Of a DNA stretch of 64,000 bases, positions 35,965 to 45,097 are shown in pieces. Below the pieces are notes generated by a model. It was given only the letters and a program-made list of their open reading frames with translations. It was not told the DNA's origin and made no database searches. Position 1 is the stretch's first letter; every line of letters begins with the position of its first letter. Where the stretch lies: assembly GCF_022024055.1 (NCBI RefSeq), contig NZ_CP091788.1, positions 2,976,001 through 3,040,000 on the forward strand, given 5' to 3'. The stretch comes from Prevotella sp. E2-28 (GTDB taxonomy: Bacteria > Bacteroidota > Bacteroidia > Bacteroidales > Bacteroidaceae). The position numbers and the translations under genes are program-made.

Positions 35965-38900
35965 ATGAAACGACTGAGTATTTTAATATTTGCATTTTTT
36001 AGTTTCCTCATGGTTGCCGTAGCACAGGAGGTACGTATCTCTGGTACTGTCAGCGATGCATTCGGACCTGTTATGATGTGTAATGTCGTTGAGGTTGATG
36101 CCAACAACCGAAACATATCATACACACAGACGGATATGAACGGAAACTTCACCATGACCGTCAAAAATGCGAAAAACAAACTGAAGATTTCGTATGTGGG
36201 CTATAAGACACAGGTATTGCCTATAGGCACTAAGACGAAATTCATCATTTCACTAAAAGACGAGACTACACTGAAAGAAGTGCAAGTCGTAGCAAAGAAG
36301 AAGTTCAACAACGGAGGTTTGGCCATCCCACAGCGCGAGGTTTCCGTAGCTGCTCAGACATTCAGCATGAGCGAAGTTGAAGGTTTGGCCTTCACATCAG
36401 CCGACGAAGCCCTGCAGGGACAGATTGCCGGTCTGGATATCGTAGCCAACTCTGGTAACCTTGGTTCTGGTACATCAATGCGCCTGCGTGGTGTAACAAC
36501 CATTAATGGTTCTGCAGAGCCTCTGATTGTTGTTGACGGAAACATCTTTGACAATCCTGACGAGAACTTCAACTTCACAGATGCCACCGAAGAGCAATAT
36601 GCTTCTCTGCTTTCGGTGAACCCTTCGGATATCGAGGATATTCAAGTACTGAAGGATGCTGCTGCAACGGCCATCTGGGGCTCACGTGGTGCAAATGGTG
36701 TTATATCTATCCGCACCAAGCGCGGTGCTCGCGGAAACACACGAGTTGACTATTCTTTACGTGTACAGGCAACTTGGCAACCTAAAGGTTACAACTTGCT
36801 GAATGGTGACGACTATACTATGATGTTGAAGGAGATGTATTACAATCCTGCACAAAGTGCCACCGCCACAACAAATATCAATGAGATTAACTATAACAAC
36901 CGTTGGGCAGAATACGAAAACTGGAACAACAATACCGATTGGGTAGATGAAGTGACACAGATTGGAATCAACCAGATGCACTTCCTAACCATCACGGGTG
37001 GTGGTGAGAAAGCCAACTTCCGCGTGTCAGCAGGTTACGACCATCAGAATGGTACCATCATTAAGCAAAAGTTAGACCGTTTTACCACCAAACTGGCCCT
37101 TGACTATTTCGTGAGTGATCGTATCACATTCCGTACTACATTCCCCCTGACCTATACAGCCAACCAAAAGAACTATTCTGATATTCTGGGAAAGGCTCAG
37201 AGAATTGCGCCCAACATGAGCGTATATCGTCAGGATGCTAACGGTAACGATACAGATGAATACTACATCATCCTACCCAACCCTACTAATGATCAATATA
37301 ATTCTTTATTCGGTTCTAATGGTCAGCGTGATGCAGGTTCTTATTTCCCTGGAACTTCTGCTGTGCAGTTAAGTGCCAGTCGAAACTTGGGTAACCCCGT
37401 TGCTATTGCAAACCTCGCTTGGGATAAAGAAAACACCTATCGTATTTCGCCTGAGTTCCGTCTAGATTACTACTTACTGAGTAAGGATGACCAACATACA
37501 CAGTTGAACTACACTGGACTGGTATATATAGATATCTTCTCAAAGAGCGAACCTAAGTACTGCCCTGGTTCACTGGCTACCGATGGTTGGACAAACAGTA
37601 ACTACAATCTTAATTCACAATATGACTACAACTCATTGGCATTTACGACACGTCACACCCTGACCCTCACTCCTCATTTCAAAAATGAGGACTGGTTTGC
37701 CACCATGCTGGGACGATGGGAAATGACGTCTGGTAATGACAATAGTCAGTCAGTAACTAATAAGAACACGCCTAACGGCACCACATCACCTACCGTAGAT
37801 GCAAACATCGAAAGTATGAGTACCAGCAATGGTCAATGGCGATCCATGTCTATGGTTTATAGCGGACACCTCTCATACAAGTCACGCTATGTGGTGGATT
37901 TCTCTATACGTGCAGATGGAACCACTAAATTTGGTGATGACAAGAAATGGGGTTGGTTCCCTGGTTTGTCAGCCAAGTGGATTATTGGTGACGAACCATT
38001 CATGAAATGGACCAAACCCGTCATGTCTATGTTGGCTATCCGTCCGTCATGGGGTATCGTTGGTAACCAACCTGGCTCACAATACCTGCAATATTCGAAA
38101 TACAATTCATCAGGAATGTACGGTAGTCTGTCAGGCAAACGACCTGTGACCTATCTGGAAGGTTTACAGCTCAACAAACTACAGTGGGAGCGCACCTCAC
38201 AATATAATATCGGTGCGGATATTGGTTTCTTGGATGATCGTATTACAGCAGACTTCAACTATTACTACAAACATACGAAGGATCTGTTGATGAATAACGT
38301 GAGCATTCCTACAACATCTGGATTCAGCACGTTACCCTCAGCTAACGTAGGCGAAATGACCAACAAAGGTTGGGAGTTGAATATGAACCTGAATAAAATC
38401 ATCAAGGTAGGTAAGTTCTCACTTAGTGCCAACTTCAACATATCACAAAACTTCAATGAGATTACCGAAATGGAGTCGAGTGTACTGGAGAGCATTAATA
38501 AAGAATGGGATTTCAGTAAACGTGGTGAATACTTGAATCGTATTCAGATTGGCAATCCACTTGGTTCTATCTATGGTCTACGCTATAAGGGTGTTTATCA
38601 ATACACCTATGAGTATCTGACTAATCAGTGCACCAGTGATGGACAATGGGTCAATGATCGTAATATTAGTTTCGAGGACTACGTTCGCAGTTTCATCAAA
38701 GAAGGCAAGACAGCTCCTATCGCATTAGACAAGAACGGCGAACCTATGTTTGATGCTAAGGGTCAGCCTATTCGTCAGGTGTATAATTTCTCTGATGGTA
38801 GCTCTTCTTATGAATTCCAAGGTGGTGATGCTATCTACGAGGATGTTAACCACGACGGACAGATCAACGCCCTCGATATTGTATATCTGGGTAACTCTAA

Positions 38901-39390
38901 CCCACATTTCAATGGTGGTTTTGGTTTTAACCTGCAATATGGCGACTGGTCATTAAAGACGAGTTTCAACTACCGTGAAGGTATTAAAGTTGTGAACTTT
39001 GCCAGAATGGAACTGGAAGAAATGTTTAATGCAAACAACCAAAGCACGGCTGTCAACTGGCGCTGGCGTAAGAATGGTGATGTTACCACCATTCCACGAG
39101 CTATGTACGACAAAGGCTACAACTTCTTAGGAAGCGATCGCTACGTAGAAGATGCTTCATTTGTCCGCATGAGCTATATCCAGTTGTCGTACAACTTTAA
39201 CAAGAAGATGCTGAAAACACTCGGCCTGCGCCGACTGACTACCAGTCTTTCTGGTCAGAACCTGTTCTTCTGGAGTACATATAGCGGAAGCGACCCCGAA
39301 CATTCAGCAGGAGCATGGGGTATTGCCTCGGATAATTCGAGAACACCACGTTCTAAGTCTTTGACATTGAATATCCAAGTAGGATTCTAA
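35965..39390 (+). CDS. SusC-family TonB-dependent outer-membrane transporter (first pair)
   Basis: 1141 residues. After the signal peptide (SILIFAFFSFLMVAVAQ) comes a carboxypeptidase-like regulatory domain (VRISGTVSDAFGPVMMCNVVEV, about 23-105), then a plug with the SusC landmarks MRLRGVTTINGSAEPLIVVDG and VLKDAAATAIWGSRGANGVISI (about 170-250), then a long barrel ending SKSLTLNIQVGF. It would import an oligomer captured by the SusD-type lipoprotein encoded 38 bases downstream. No glycoside hydrolase is in the same operon, so the substrate class is unknown. Its signal-peptide DNA is strikingly like that of the FAS1 gene at 41190. Confidence 0.93.
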   Translation: MKRLSILIFAFFSFLMVAVAQEVRISGTVSDAFGPVMMCNVVEVDANNRNISYTQTDMNGNFTMTVKNAKNKLKISYVGYKTQVLPIGTKTKFIISLKDETTLKEVQVVAKKKFNNGGLAIPQREVSVAAQTFSMSEVEGLAFTSADEALQGQIAGLDIVANSGNLGSGTSMRLRGVTTINGSAEPLIVVDGNIFDNPDENFNFTDATEEQYASLLSVNPSDIEDIQVLKDAAATAIWGSRGANGVISIRTKRGARGNTRVDYSLRVQATWQPKGYNLLNGDDYTMMLKEMYYNPAQSATATTNINEINYNNRWAEYENWNNNTDWVDEVTQIGINQMHFLTITGGGEKANFRVSAGYDHQNGTIIKQKLDRFTTKLALDYFVSDRITFRTTFPLTYTANQKNYSDILGKAQRIAPNMSVYRQDANGNDTDEYYIILPNPTNDQYNSLFGSNGQRDAGSYFPGTSAVQLSASRNLGNPVAIANLAWDKENTYRISPEFRLDYYLLSKDDQHTQLNYTGLVYIDIFSKSEPKYCPGSLATDGWTNSNYNLNSQYDYNSLAFTTRHTLTLTPHFKNEDWFATMLGRWEMTSGNDNSQSVTNKNTPNGTTSPTVDANIESMSTSNGQWRSMSMVYSGHLSYKSRYVVDFSIRADGTTKFGDDKKWGWFPGLSAKWIIGDEPFMKWTKPVMSMLAIRPSWGIVGNQPGSQYLQYSKYNSSGMYGSLSGKRPVTYLEGLQLNKLQWERTSQYNIGADIGFLDDRITADFNYYYKHTKDLLMNNVSIPTTSGFSTLPSANVGEMTNKGWELNMNLNKIIKVGKFSLSANFNISQNFNEITEMESSVLESINKEWDFSKRGEYLNRIQIGNPLGSIYGLRYKGVYQYTYEYLTNQCTSDGQWVNDRNISFEDYVRSFIKEGKTAPIALDKNGEPMFDAKGQPIRQVYNFSDGSSSYEFQGGDAIYEDVNHDGQINALDIVYLGNSNPHFNGGFGFNLQYGDWSLKTSFNYREGIKVVNFARMELEEMFNANNQSTAVNWRWRKNGDVTTIPRAMYDKGYNFLGSDRYVEDASFVRMSYIQLSYNFNKKMLKTLGLRRLTTSLSGQNLFFWSTYSGSDPEHSAGAWGIASDNSRTPRSKSLTLNIQVGF

Positions 39391-39392
39391 GC

Positions 39393-39420
39393 GATAGATA
39401 AGAAATAAGAAATGAGAATT
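39393..39420 (+). repeat. Degenerate 7-bp repeat between susC and susD
   Basis: Four heptamers GATAGAT, AAGAAAT, AAGAAAT, GAGAATT fill most of the gap between the SusC-type stop and the SusD-type start. Two units are identical. Confidence 0.45.
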
Positions 39421-39428
39421 TTGTAATT

Positions 39429-41174
39429 ATGGTTACCAAGATCAAAAATATATTCTTAAATAGTCTCGTCTGTAGCACAGCAGTCGTTGCACTGACATCT
39501 TGCAATGACTTTCTGACCATCTACCCCACTGACCGCATCGTGGCAGAGGACTTCTGGAAAACGAAGTCGGACGTAGACCAGATGGTGGACGGAACCTACC
39601 AGAGCATGCTGGCATATGATATACAGGAGCGAGCTATCATTTGGGGAGCTTTCCGTTCTGACGAATTGTTAAAGTTATCAACTTATAGTAACAGTACACT
39701 TGAAAACATTGAGGGTGTCAACCTGATCCCGTCACAGAAATATAACTCGTGGGCAGCATTCTATAAGGTGATTAACAATTGTAATATCGTGCTGAACCAC
39801 GCCCCCGCCGTGATGGAAGAAGACCCGGAATTCACTAACGGCGACTACCAAGTAGTGAAGGCTCAGATGCTGGCTTTGCGCAGTATGTGTTATTTCTATT
39901 TGGTACGTGCATTCCGTGATGTTCCTTATACGACAAAGGCCGTTGAGGATGACAGCCAGATTGAATTATTGCCACAAAGCACACCAGCAGAAGTATTACA
40001 GCACTGTTTAGACGATTTGGCCGAGGCTGAGCCCTATGTGATGAGAACAGGCGCTTACGGCGACTGGCGCGACAAGGGCTATATCACACGTGATGCCGTT
40101 CATGCCCTGATGGCCGATATCTATTTGTGGCGTGCTGCTATGACTCACGACAAAGGCGACTACAAGCAAGTTATCAGCTATGTTGATAAGATTGTGGCTG
40201 CCAAGGATAAATATTATAAGGAGAATTATCCCGTTTCCATCATCGGCACAGAAGACGATAGTCTGCATCTTTATGACGGCGACGAAGCTTTCTTCATGAT
40301 TTTCAACAACAACTCGATGAACTCTCATGAGAGCATCTTGGAATGGCAATACAATGGTACGAACAATTCCAATACAGCTTTGGAAGACTATTATTATATA
40401 CATGGTGAAAAAGAGACAACGAGTTTTCTAATGGCTTCTTCTTTATTCGCAACGCCAAAGGCTGACGCATCGAAGATTTATCTGTCAACCAACGACTACC
40501 GATTCTGGAACAACGTTTATGGTGCAAACAGCGAAGAGGCAGAACAGTTGAGCATCCGAAAAATGGTTGATGCCTCTAACACCATTGTTACGACGACATC
40601 AGCAACAGGTTTGACAAAGAGCACCGGACGTCCCTATAAGGAATTCCGTCAGAACTGGATAGCCTACCGACTTACCGACTTGCTGCTCATGAAAGCAGAG
40701 GCACTGGTAGAGACAGCATCAGACAGTACCGATTTGGTCACACTACAGGAAGCATTCAACCTGGTCAAGGCCGTCAACGACCGTTCTATGTCGAAAAACG
40801 CAAAAGATCTGTTGACATTCGACAATTATCAGAATATGGCAAGTATGGAGCAACTGGTACTCGAAGAGCGTGAGCGTGAGCTTTGCTTTGAAGGCAAGCG
40901 CTGGTTTGACCTCCTTCGTTACTGTTACCGTCACATGACGGGCGTGAATATTAACCAACGACTAGCGGACACTGAGACTTGGCCCTCACTCTACAATCCG
41001 ATGCTGAAGCTGATAGCTAGAAAATATAATAGTGGCGGCGGCGAAGCTGTAACCTATAAGATGAAGAGTGAACCCTACCTTTACTGGCCTATCAGAGAAG
41101 GAGAACTGAAAGTAAACAGCCAGTTGAAACAGAATCCTGTCTATCATCAGGAGGAAACTATTAGCAAGAACTAA
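39429..41174 (+). CDS. SusD/RagB-family lipoprotein (first pair)
   Basis: 581 residues with lipobox ALTSC (Cys at about 26) then NDFLTIYPTDRIVAEDFW, the typical SusD opening. TPR-like helices follow (AQMLALRSMCYFYLVRAFRDVPY, about 138-160), then the late VLEERERELCFEGKRWFDLLRY (about 477-498), which is a hallmark of SusD proteins. It caps the SusC-type barrel encoded just upstream and binds the substrate at the cell surface. An unusually positioned 7-bp repeat fills the spacer before it. Confidence 0.93.
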   Translation: MVTKIKNIFLNSLVCSTAVVALTSCNDFLTIYPTDRIVAEDFWKTKSDVDQMVDGTYQSMLAYDIQERAIIWGAFRSDELLKLSTYSNSTLENIEGVNLIPSQKYNSWAAFYKVINNCNIVLNHAPAVMEEDPEFTNGDYQVVKAQMLALRSMCYFYLVRAFRDVPYTTKAVEDDSQIELLPQSTPAEVLQHCLDDLAEAEPYVMRTGAYGDWRDKGYITRDAVHALMADIYLWRAAMTHDKGDYKQVISYVDKIVAAKDKYYKENYPVSIIGTEDDSLHLYDGDEAFFMIFNNNSMNSHESILEWQYNGTNNSNTALEDYYYIHGEKETTSFLMASSLFATPKADASKIYLSTNDYRFWNNVYGANSEEAEQLSIRKMVDASNTIVTTTSATGLTKSTGRPYKEFRQNWIAYRLTDLLLMKAEALVETASDSTDLVTLQEAFNLVKAVNDRSMSKNAKDLLTFDNYQNMASMEQLVLEERERELCFEGKRWFDLLRYCYRHMTGVNINQRLADTETWPSLYNPMLKLIARKYNSGGGEAVTYKMKSEPYLYWPIREGELKVNSQLKQNPVYHQEETISKN

Positions 41175-41189
41175 AACCCGTATCAGTCT

Positions 41190-43286
41190 ATGAAACGTAT
41201 TAGTATTTTAATATTTGCTTGCATCAGTATCCTGAGTTTTAATGCTTGCAAGGAGGATATTGACGAATCAAATCTGTACACATTTACAGGTGAAACCATC
41301 GAAGACTATTTGGCCAATCGAAGCGACAGGTTCAGCAACTTCAACTATATCCTAAACCGTATAGGCTATGCTGATATTCTGTCAGCCTATGGCACCTATA
41401 CTTGCTTTGCACCTGACAATGATGCTGTAATGCAGTATATTGACAGTCTTTATAATGACGAGACACAGAAAGACGACAATCCGCACAACGGAATGACTGC
41501 CCCTGGGTTGGAAGGTCTGACAGACTCTCTGTGCAAAGATATTGCTCTTTTCCATCTGCTCAGCACCGAATGGCGCAGCATTGACATGAATGGAGAAAAG
41601 ACCATCCCTACCCTATTGGGACGTGACATCAATACGGCACTCGACTCTGCCTCAGCCAGTGTTTCACTCAACCGTGAAGCACTCATCCTTACTGATGCCA
41701 TGGATGTTGACCTTGAAAATGGTATTCTCCATGAAATCAATCATGTCATCACCCGCTCTAACCGACTGGTATCTGGTGAATTAGCGGAACTGAAAGGTTT
41801 CTCCATCTTCACTGATGCATTGGTTCAAACCGGACTGGCCGACTCGCTCACGAATCAGGTACGCTACAATTTCGACACTAAAGCCGATGCAGAAGGACAC
41901 TATGTTCCTGAGGAATGCAAGATGGGATACACCATCTTTGCCGAAACCGATGAGGCATTGAAAGCCAAAGGCATTAATTCTTGGCAGGAACTGGCTCAAT
42001 ATGCCAATGAGCAATACGGTCGTTGTGCTGTAACGAAAAACTCTGAGACACGTGAAGGCTGGTATGACTATTATCGCAACCATCATATAGAGGTAAGCAC
42101 TGCTTCCGACTATAAGAACCCCAATAATGCGCTCAGCATGTTTATGCGTTACCATATCGTAAAGTGTAAAGTTCCTTATAATAAGTTGGTTTATCATCAC
42201 GATTCGAAATTAGGCGGCAGCGATAATACCAATAGTAGGGTTACACGTGTAGAATACTACGAGACCATGTTGCCTTATACATTGCTAAAAGTGACAGAGA
42301 AAAGTGGAAAACGCTATGTAAATCGCTGGATAAGCAATAGTTCCGTCACAGATAAGGTCGAAAGACTGGGAAGTGAAATACCCAATCCTATTAGCATCGT
42401 TAAGAATGAAGGCATTGAGATTCAGAACAAGCAAAATGAAGCTCTCAATGGCTACATCCATCCTATCAATGGTATTCTGGTTTACGATTGGGATGTGCCT
42501 AATGGTGTGCTCAACGAACGTATGCGTTTCGACTATGCCGCCTTGTTTGGCGAGATGATGTCAAATGGCTTCCGCCACGTCGATGGCAATGTCATCAAGA
42601 CTTGGAACGGTGGTAAGGAAGGAAAACTTGGTAATGAGATCCGTATACCTGAAGGATTCTTTGAGAATCTGAAGATTTATAGTCCTGAAACCAGTAAACT
42701 GACATACGGCCCCATGCAGACCAGTTCTTGGTACAACTATCAAAAGGACGAATTCCGTTGTCGCGGCACATACGACTTCGCCATGCGTCTCCCACCAGTT
42801 CCAGATGGAACTTATGAGCTACGTATCGGCTATACGGCAGAGCAGAAACGCGGTATGCTTCAGTTCTATTTAGGCAGTTCATCTAGCCTTAATGACATGA
42901 AAGCCCTTGATATTCCTCTAGATATGCGTATCATGCCAGGTTCATTCCCTGTTTCACAGGAACTTACAGAGGACAATCCCTGTCCCTATACTGGTCAGGT
43001 AGCTCCTAGTAAGACTAGCGACAAAGGCGTACAAAGCGATGCCAACATGAGGAACCTCGGTTATATGCGTGGCCCATTGTATTTCTCTGGCGAAAGCGGT
43101 TGGGCACGAGATGCCACAAAGAACCTGCGCCGAATCTTAGTACGCGACGGTTTCACACAAGGTGAATACTGGCTCCGTTTCAAGAGTGTGCTCAACAGCG
43201 AGGAAAGCGAGTTCCACATGGACTACATTGAACTCTGCCCATCGAGCGTATATAATAACGCCACCTACGCAGAAGATATGTTCTAA
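41190..43286 (+). CDS. FAS1-domain lipoprotein with C-terminal beta-sandwich
   Basis: 698 residues; lipoprotein signal MKRISILIFACISILSFNAC followed by KEDIDES. FAS1-like units are suggested by GTYTCFAPDNDAVMQYID (about 70) and GYTIFAETDEALKAKG (about 250). The last 180 residues (YDFAMRLPPVPDGTYELRIGYTAEQKRGMLQFYLG) look like a separate carbohydrate-binding-like sandwich. It lies 15 bases after the SusD-type gene and before a second FAS1 gene. Function unknown; surface binding protein by context. Confidence 0.75.
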   Translation: MKRISILIFACISILSFNACKEDIDESNLYTFTGETIEDYLANRSDRFSNFNYILNRIGYADILSAYGTYTCFAPDNDAVMQYIDSLYNDETQKDDNPHNGMTAPGLEGLTDSLCKDIALFHLLSTEWRSIDMNGEKTIPTLLGRDINTALDSASASVSLNREALILTDAMDVDLENGILHEINHVITRSNRLVSGELAELKGFSIFTDALVQTGLADSLTNQVRYNFDTKADAEGHYVPEECKMGYTIFAETDEALKAKGINSWQELAQYANEQYGRCAVTKNSETREGWYDYYRNHHIEVSTASDYKNPNNALSMFMRYHIVKCKVPYNKLVYHHDSKLGGSDNTNSRVTRVEYYETMLPYTLLKVTEKSGKRYVNRWISNSSVTDKVERLGSEIPNPISIVKNEGIEIQNKQNEALNGYIHPINGILVYDWDVPNGVLNERMRFDYAALFGEMMSNGFRHVDGNVIKTWNGGKEGKLGNEIRIPEGFFENLKIYSPETSKLTYGPMQTSSWYNYQKDEFRCRGTYDFAMRLPPVPDGTYELRIGYTAEQKRGMLQFYLGSSSSLNDMKALDIPLDMRIMPGSFPVSQELTEDNPCPYTGQVAPSKTSDKGVQSDANMRNLGYMRGPLYFSGESGWARDATKNLRRILVRDGFTQGEYWLRFKSVLNSEESEFHMDYIELCPSSVYNNATYAEDMF

Positions 43287-43312
43287 ACAAACAAAACTGA
43301 AAACATACAACT

Positions 43313-45070
43313 ATGATGAGTTTAAAATATAAACTGTTCAGCGCTGGTTGCAGTATTATTGCTGCATTAGCACTGGGTGCATGCAGCGACTGGGACGACC
43401 ATTTCAATGCTGATGCCTCCATTCTGCCATCCCAAAATACTAATTTATGGGAAAACATTAAGAATGACGGCGAATTAACTCAATTTGCTGCATTGATTGA
43501 GAAAACTGGCTACGACAAGATTATTGCTGGCTCACAGTCATTTACAATCTGGGCACCCAAGGACAATGCCACAGGATTTGACTATACCTCGTTAACAGCC
43601 TTGAGCGACTCTGTCCTGATTAATGATTTTGTAAAGAACCACATTTCTCGTGCAAACACTTTACTTTCTGGACAGAAGAACCAAGAGCGTGTCTATATGC
43701 TCAACAATAAGTTGATGCATATCAGTGGCAATAGCAGCAGTGAAGGAATAGGGAGCTATACCATCCAAGACATTGGTCTCAGCATGCCCAACATTGCGAC
43801 TGCTAACGGTACGTTACACAAGCTCGAAGGCCGTATTCCTTTTACGCCCAATATTTACGAGAGCCTTGACACTACCAATCACCAGATTGATTCTATTGCC
43901 AAATATTTCCGTAAGTATCACAAACGTGAAATCGACAAGTCCAAGAGTACTGCTGGTCCTGCATTGAATGGAGAACTGACGTACATTGATACGGTATACA
44001 GTGAGAGCAACTCTCTCTATAGCCTCTTCAATGCCTACATCAACCATGAGGACAGCAGTTATACCATGATACTGCCCACCAACAAGGCTTGGACTGAGGC
44101 AAAAACTACCATCAGCGAATTCTACAACTACGCCCCAGAGTTTTCAGTATTACAGACCGTAGCGACAGCAACTGGCACAAAAGATACCATTGTTAACGTT
44201 GCCCTCCGCGATCCAGAACAACTGAAAGACTCTATGGTCAATCGCATGTTGGTTCAGAATCTGTTCTACAACAACAACATCTACGACAACAAGAAGTTGA
44301 AGGAGATGCAGACTGGTGATGCTATTACGTGTGACTCACTCTTCAGTACCCATAAAACTGGCGGTGAATACGATACGAAGATTTACAAAGAAGACATAGA
44401 AGCATTATTTAAGGATGCTGTCCGTACGGACAAGAGCAACGGTGCAGTCTGGCTGACCGACCATTTAGATATGCGCACTTGGACATCATGGAATCCTGAG
44501 ATACGCATTGAGGCTGAGTCTGGCTCTGCTTTACTGAAAGCAGATTACTGTACAGTTGAGACCTCTACTATCACAATTGGTTCGCAAAACCCTGAAGTCA
44601 GTGGTCATGTATCAAACAACAGTTATATCGTAGCAGAACCACTCTATGCAGGAGCTCATCCAGATGTTTACATCAGTCTGCCAGGAGTACGCTCTACGGA
44701 ATATTGTGTCTATGTAGTCTTTGTTCCTGCCAATATCACTAACACTAAGGCTGATACCATCTCGCATAAGATGCAGATAGAAATCAACTATGCTGATGCT
44801 AGTGGCAAGAGAAAGACCCAATCATTTGGCAATAGTAATTTCAATAATCCTCAAATTATTGACAGTATGTATGTGGGTAATATCACATTCCCTGTTGCCT
44901 ATGCAGGAACTGGCGATTACAAGCCGTATATCCGTATCCGCAGCAGGGTAAGTTCTAGGGAAAACTACGATGAGCATTTGCGCATCGACTGTATCATACT
45001 GCGTCCTAAGGCTCTCGACGACTATCTGAAAGCCCATCCGGACTACAAATATGATCGTGGTAACAACTAA
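43313..45070 (+). CDS. FAS1-domain lipoprotein with C-terminal beta-sandwich
   Basis: 585 residues; lipobox ALGAC (Cys at about 24) then SDWDDHFN. FAS1-like units are marked by SQSFTIWAPKDNA (about 72) and SSYTMILPTNKAW (about 246), and the N-terminal piece NLWENIKNDGELTQFAALIEKTGYD is a typical FAS1 start. Residues of about 390-575 form a second domain (EIRIEAESG...ISLPGVRSTEYCVYVVFVP...YIRIRSRV) with a sandwich pattern. It is placed between the first SusCD pair and the second. It parallels the 41190 product in layout but is not closely similar. Confidence 0.75.
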   Translation: MMSLKYKLFSAGCSIIAALALGACSDWDDHFNADASILPSQNTNLWENIKNDGELTQFAALIEKTGYDKIIAGSQSFTIWAPKDNATGFDYTSLTALSDSVLINDFVKNHISRANTLLSGQKNQERVYMLNNKLMHISGNSSSEGIGSYTIQDIGLSMPNIATANGTLHKLEGRIPFTPNIYESLDTTNHQIDSIAKYFRKYHKREIDKSKSTAGPALNGELTYIDTVYSESNSLYSLFNAYINHEDSSYTMILPTNKAWTEAKTTISEFYNYAPEFSVLQTVATATGTKDTIVNVALRDPEQLKDSMVNRMLVQNLFYNNNIYDNKKLKEMQTGDAITCDSLFSTHKTGGEYDTKIYKEDIEALFKDAVRTDKSNGAVWLTDHLDMRTWTSWNPEIRIEAESGSALLKADYCTVETSTITIGSQNPEVSGHVSNNSYIVAEPLYAGAHPDVYISLPGVRSTEYCVYVVFVPANITNTKADTISHKMQIEINYADASGKRKTQSFGNSNFNNPQIIDSMYVGNITFPVAYAGTGDYKPYIRIRSRVSSRENYDEHLRIDCIILRPKALDDYLKAHPDYKYDRGNN

Positions 45071-45097
45071 GTTTCACCTCTTAAACTGAATTATCGT

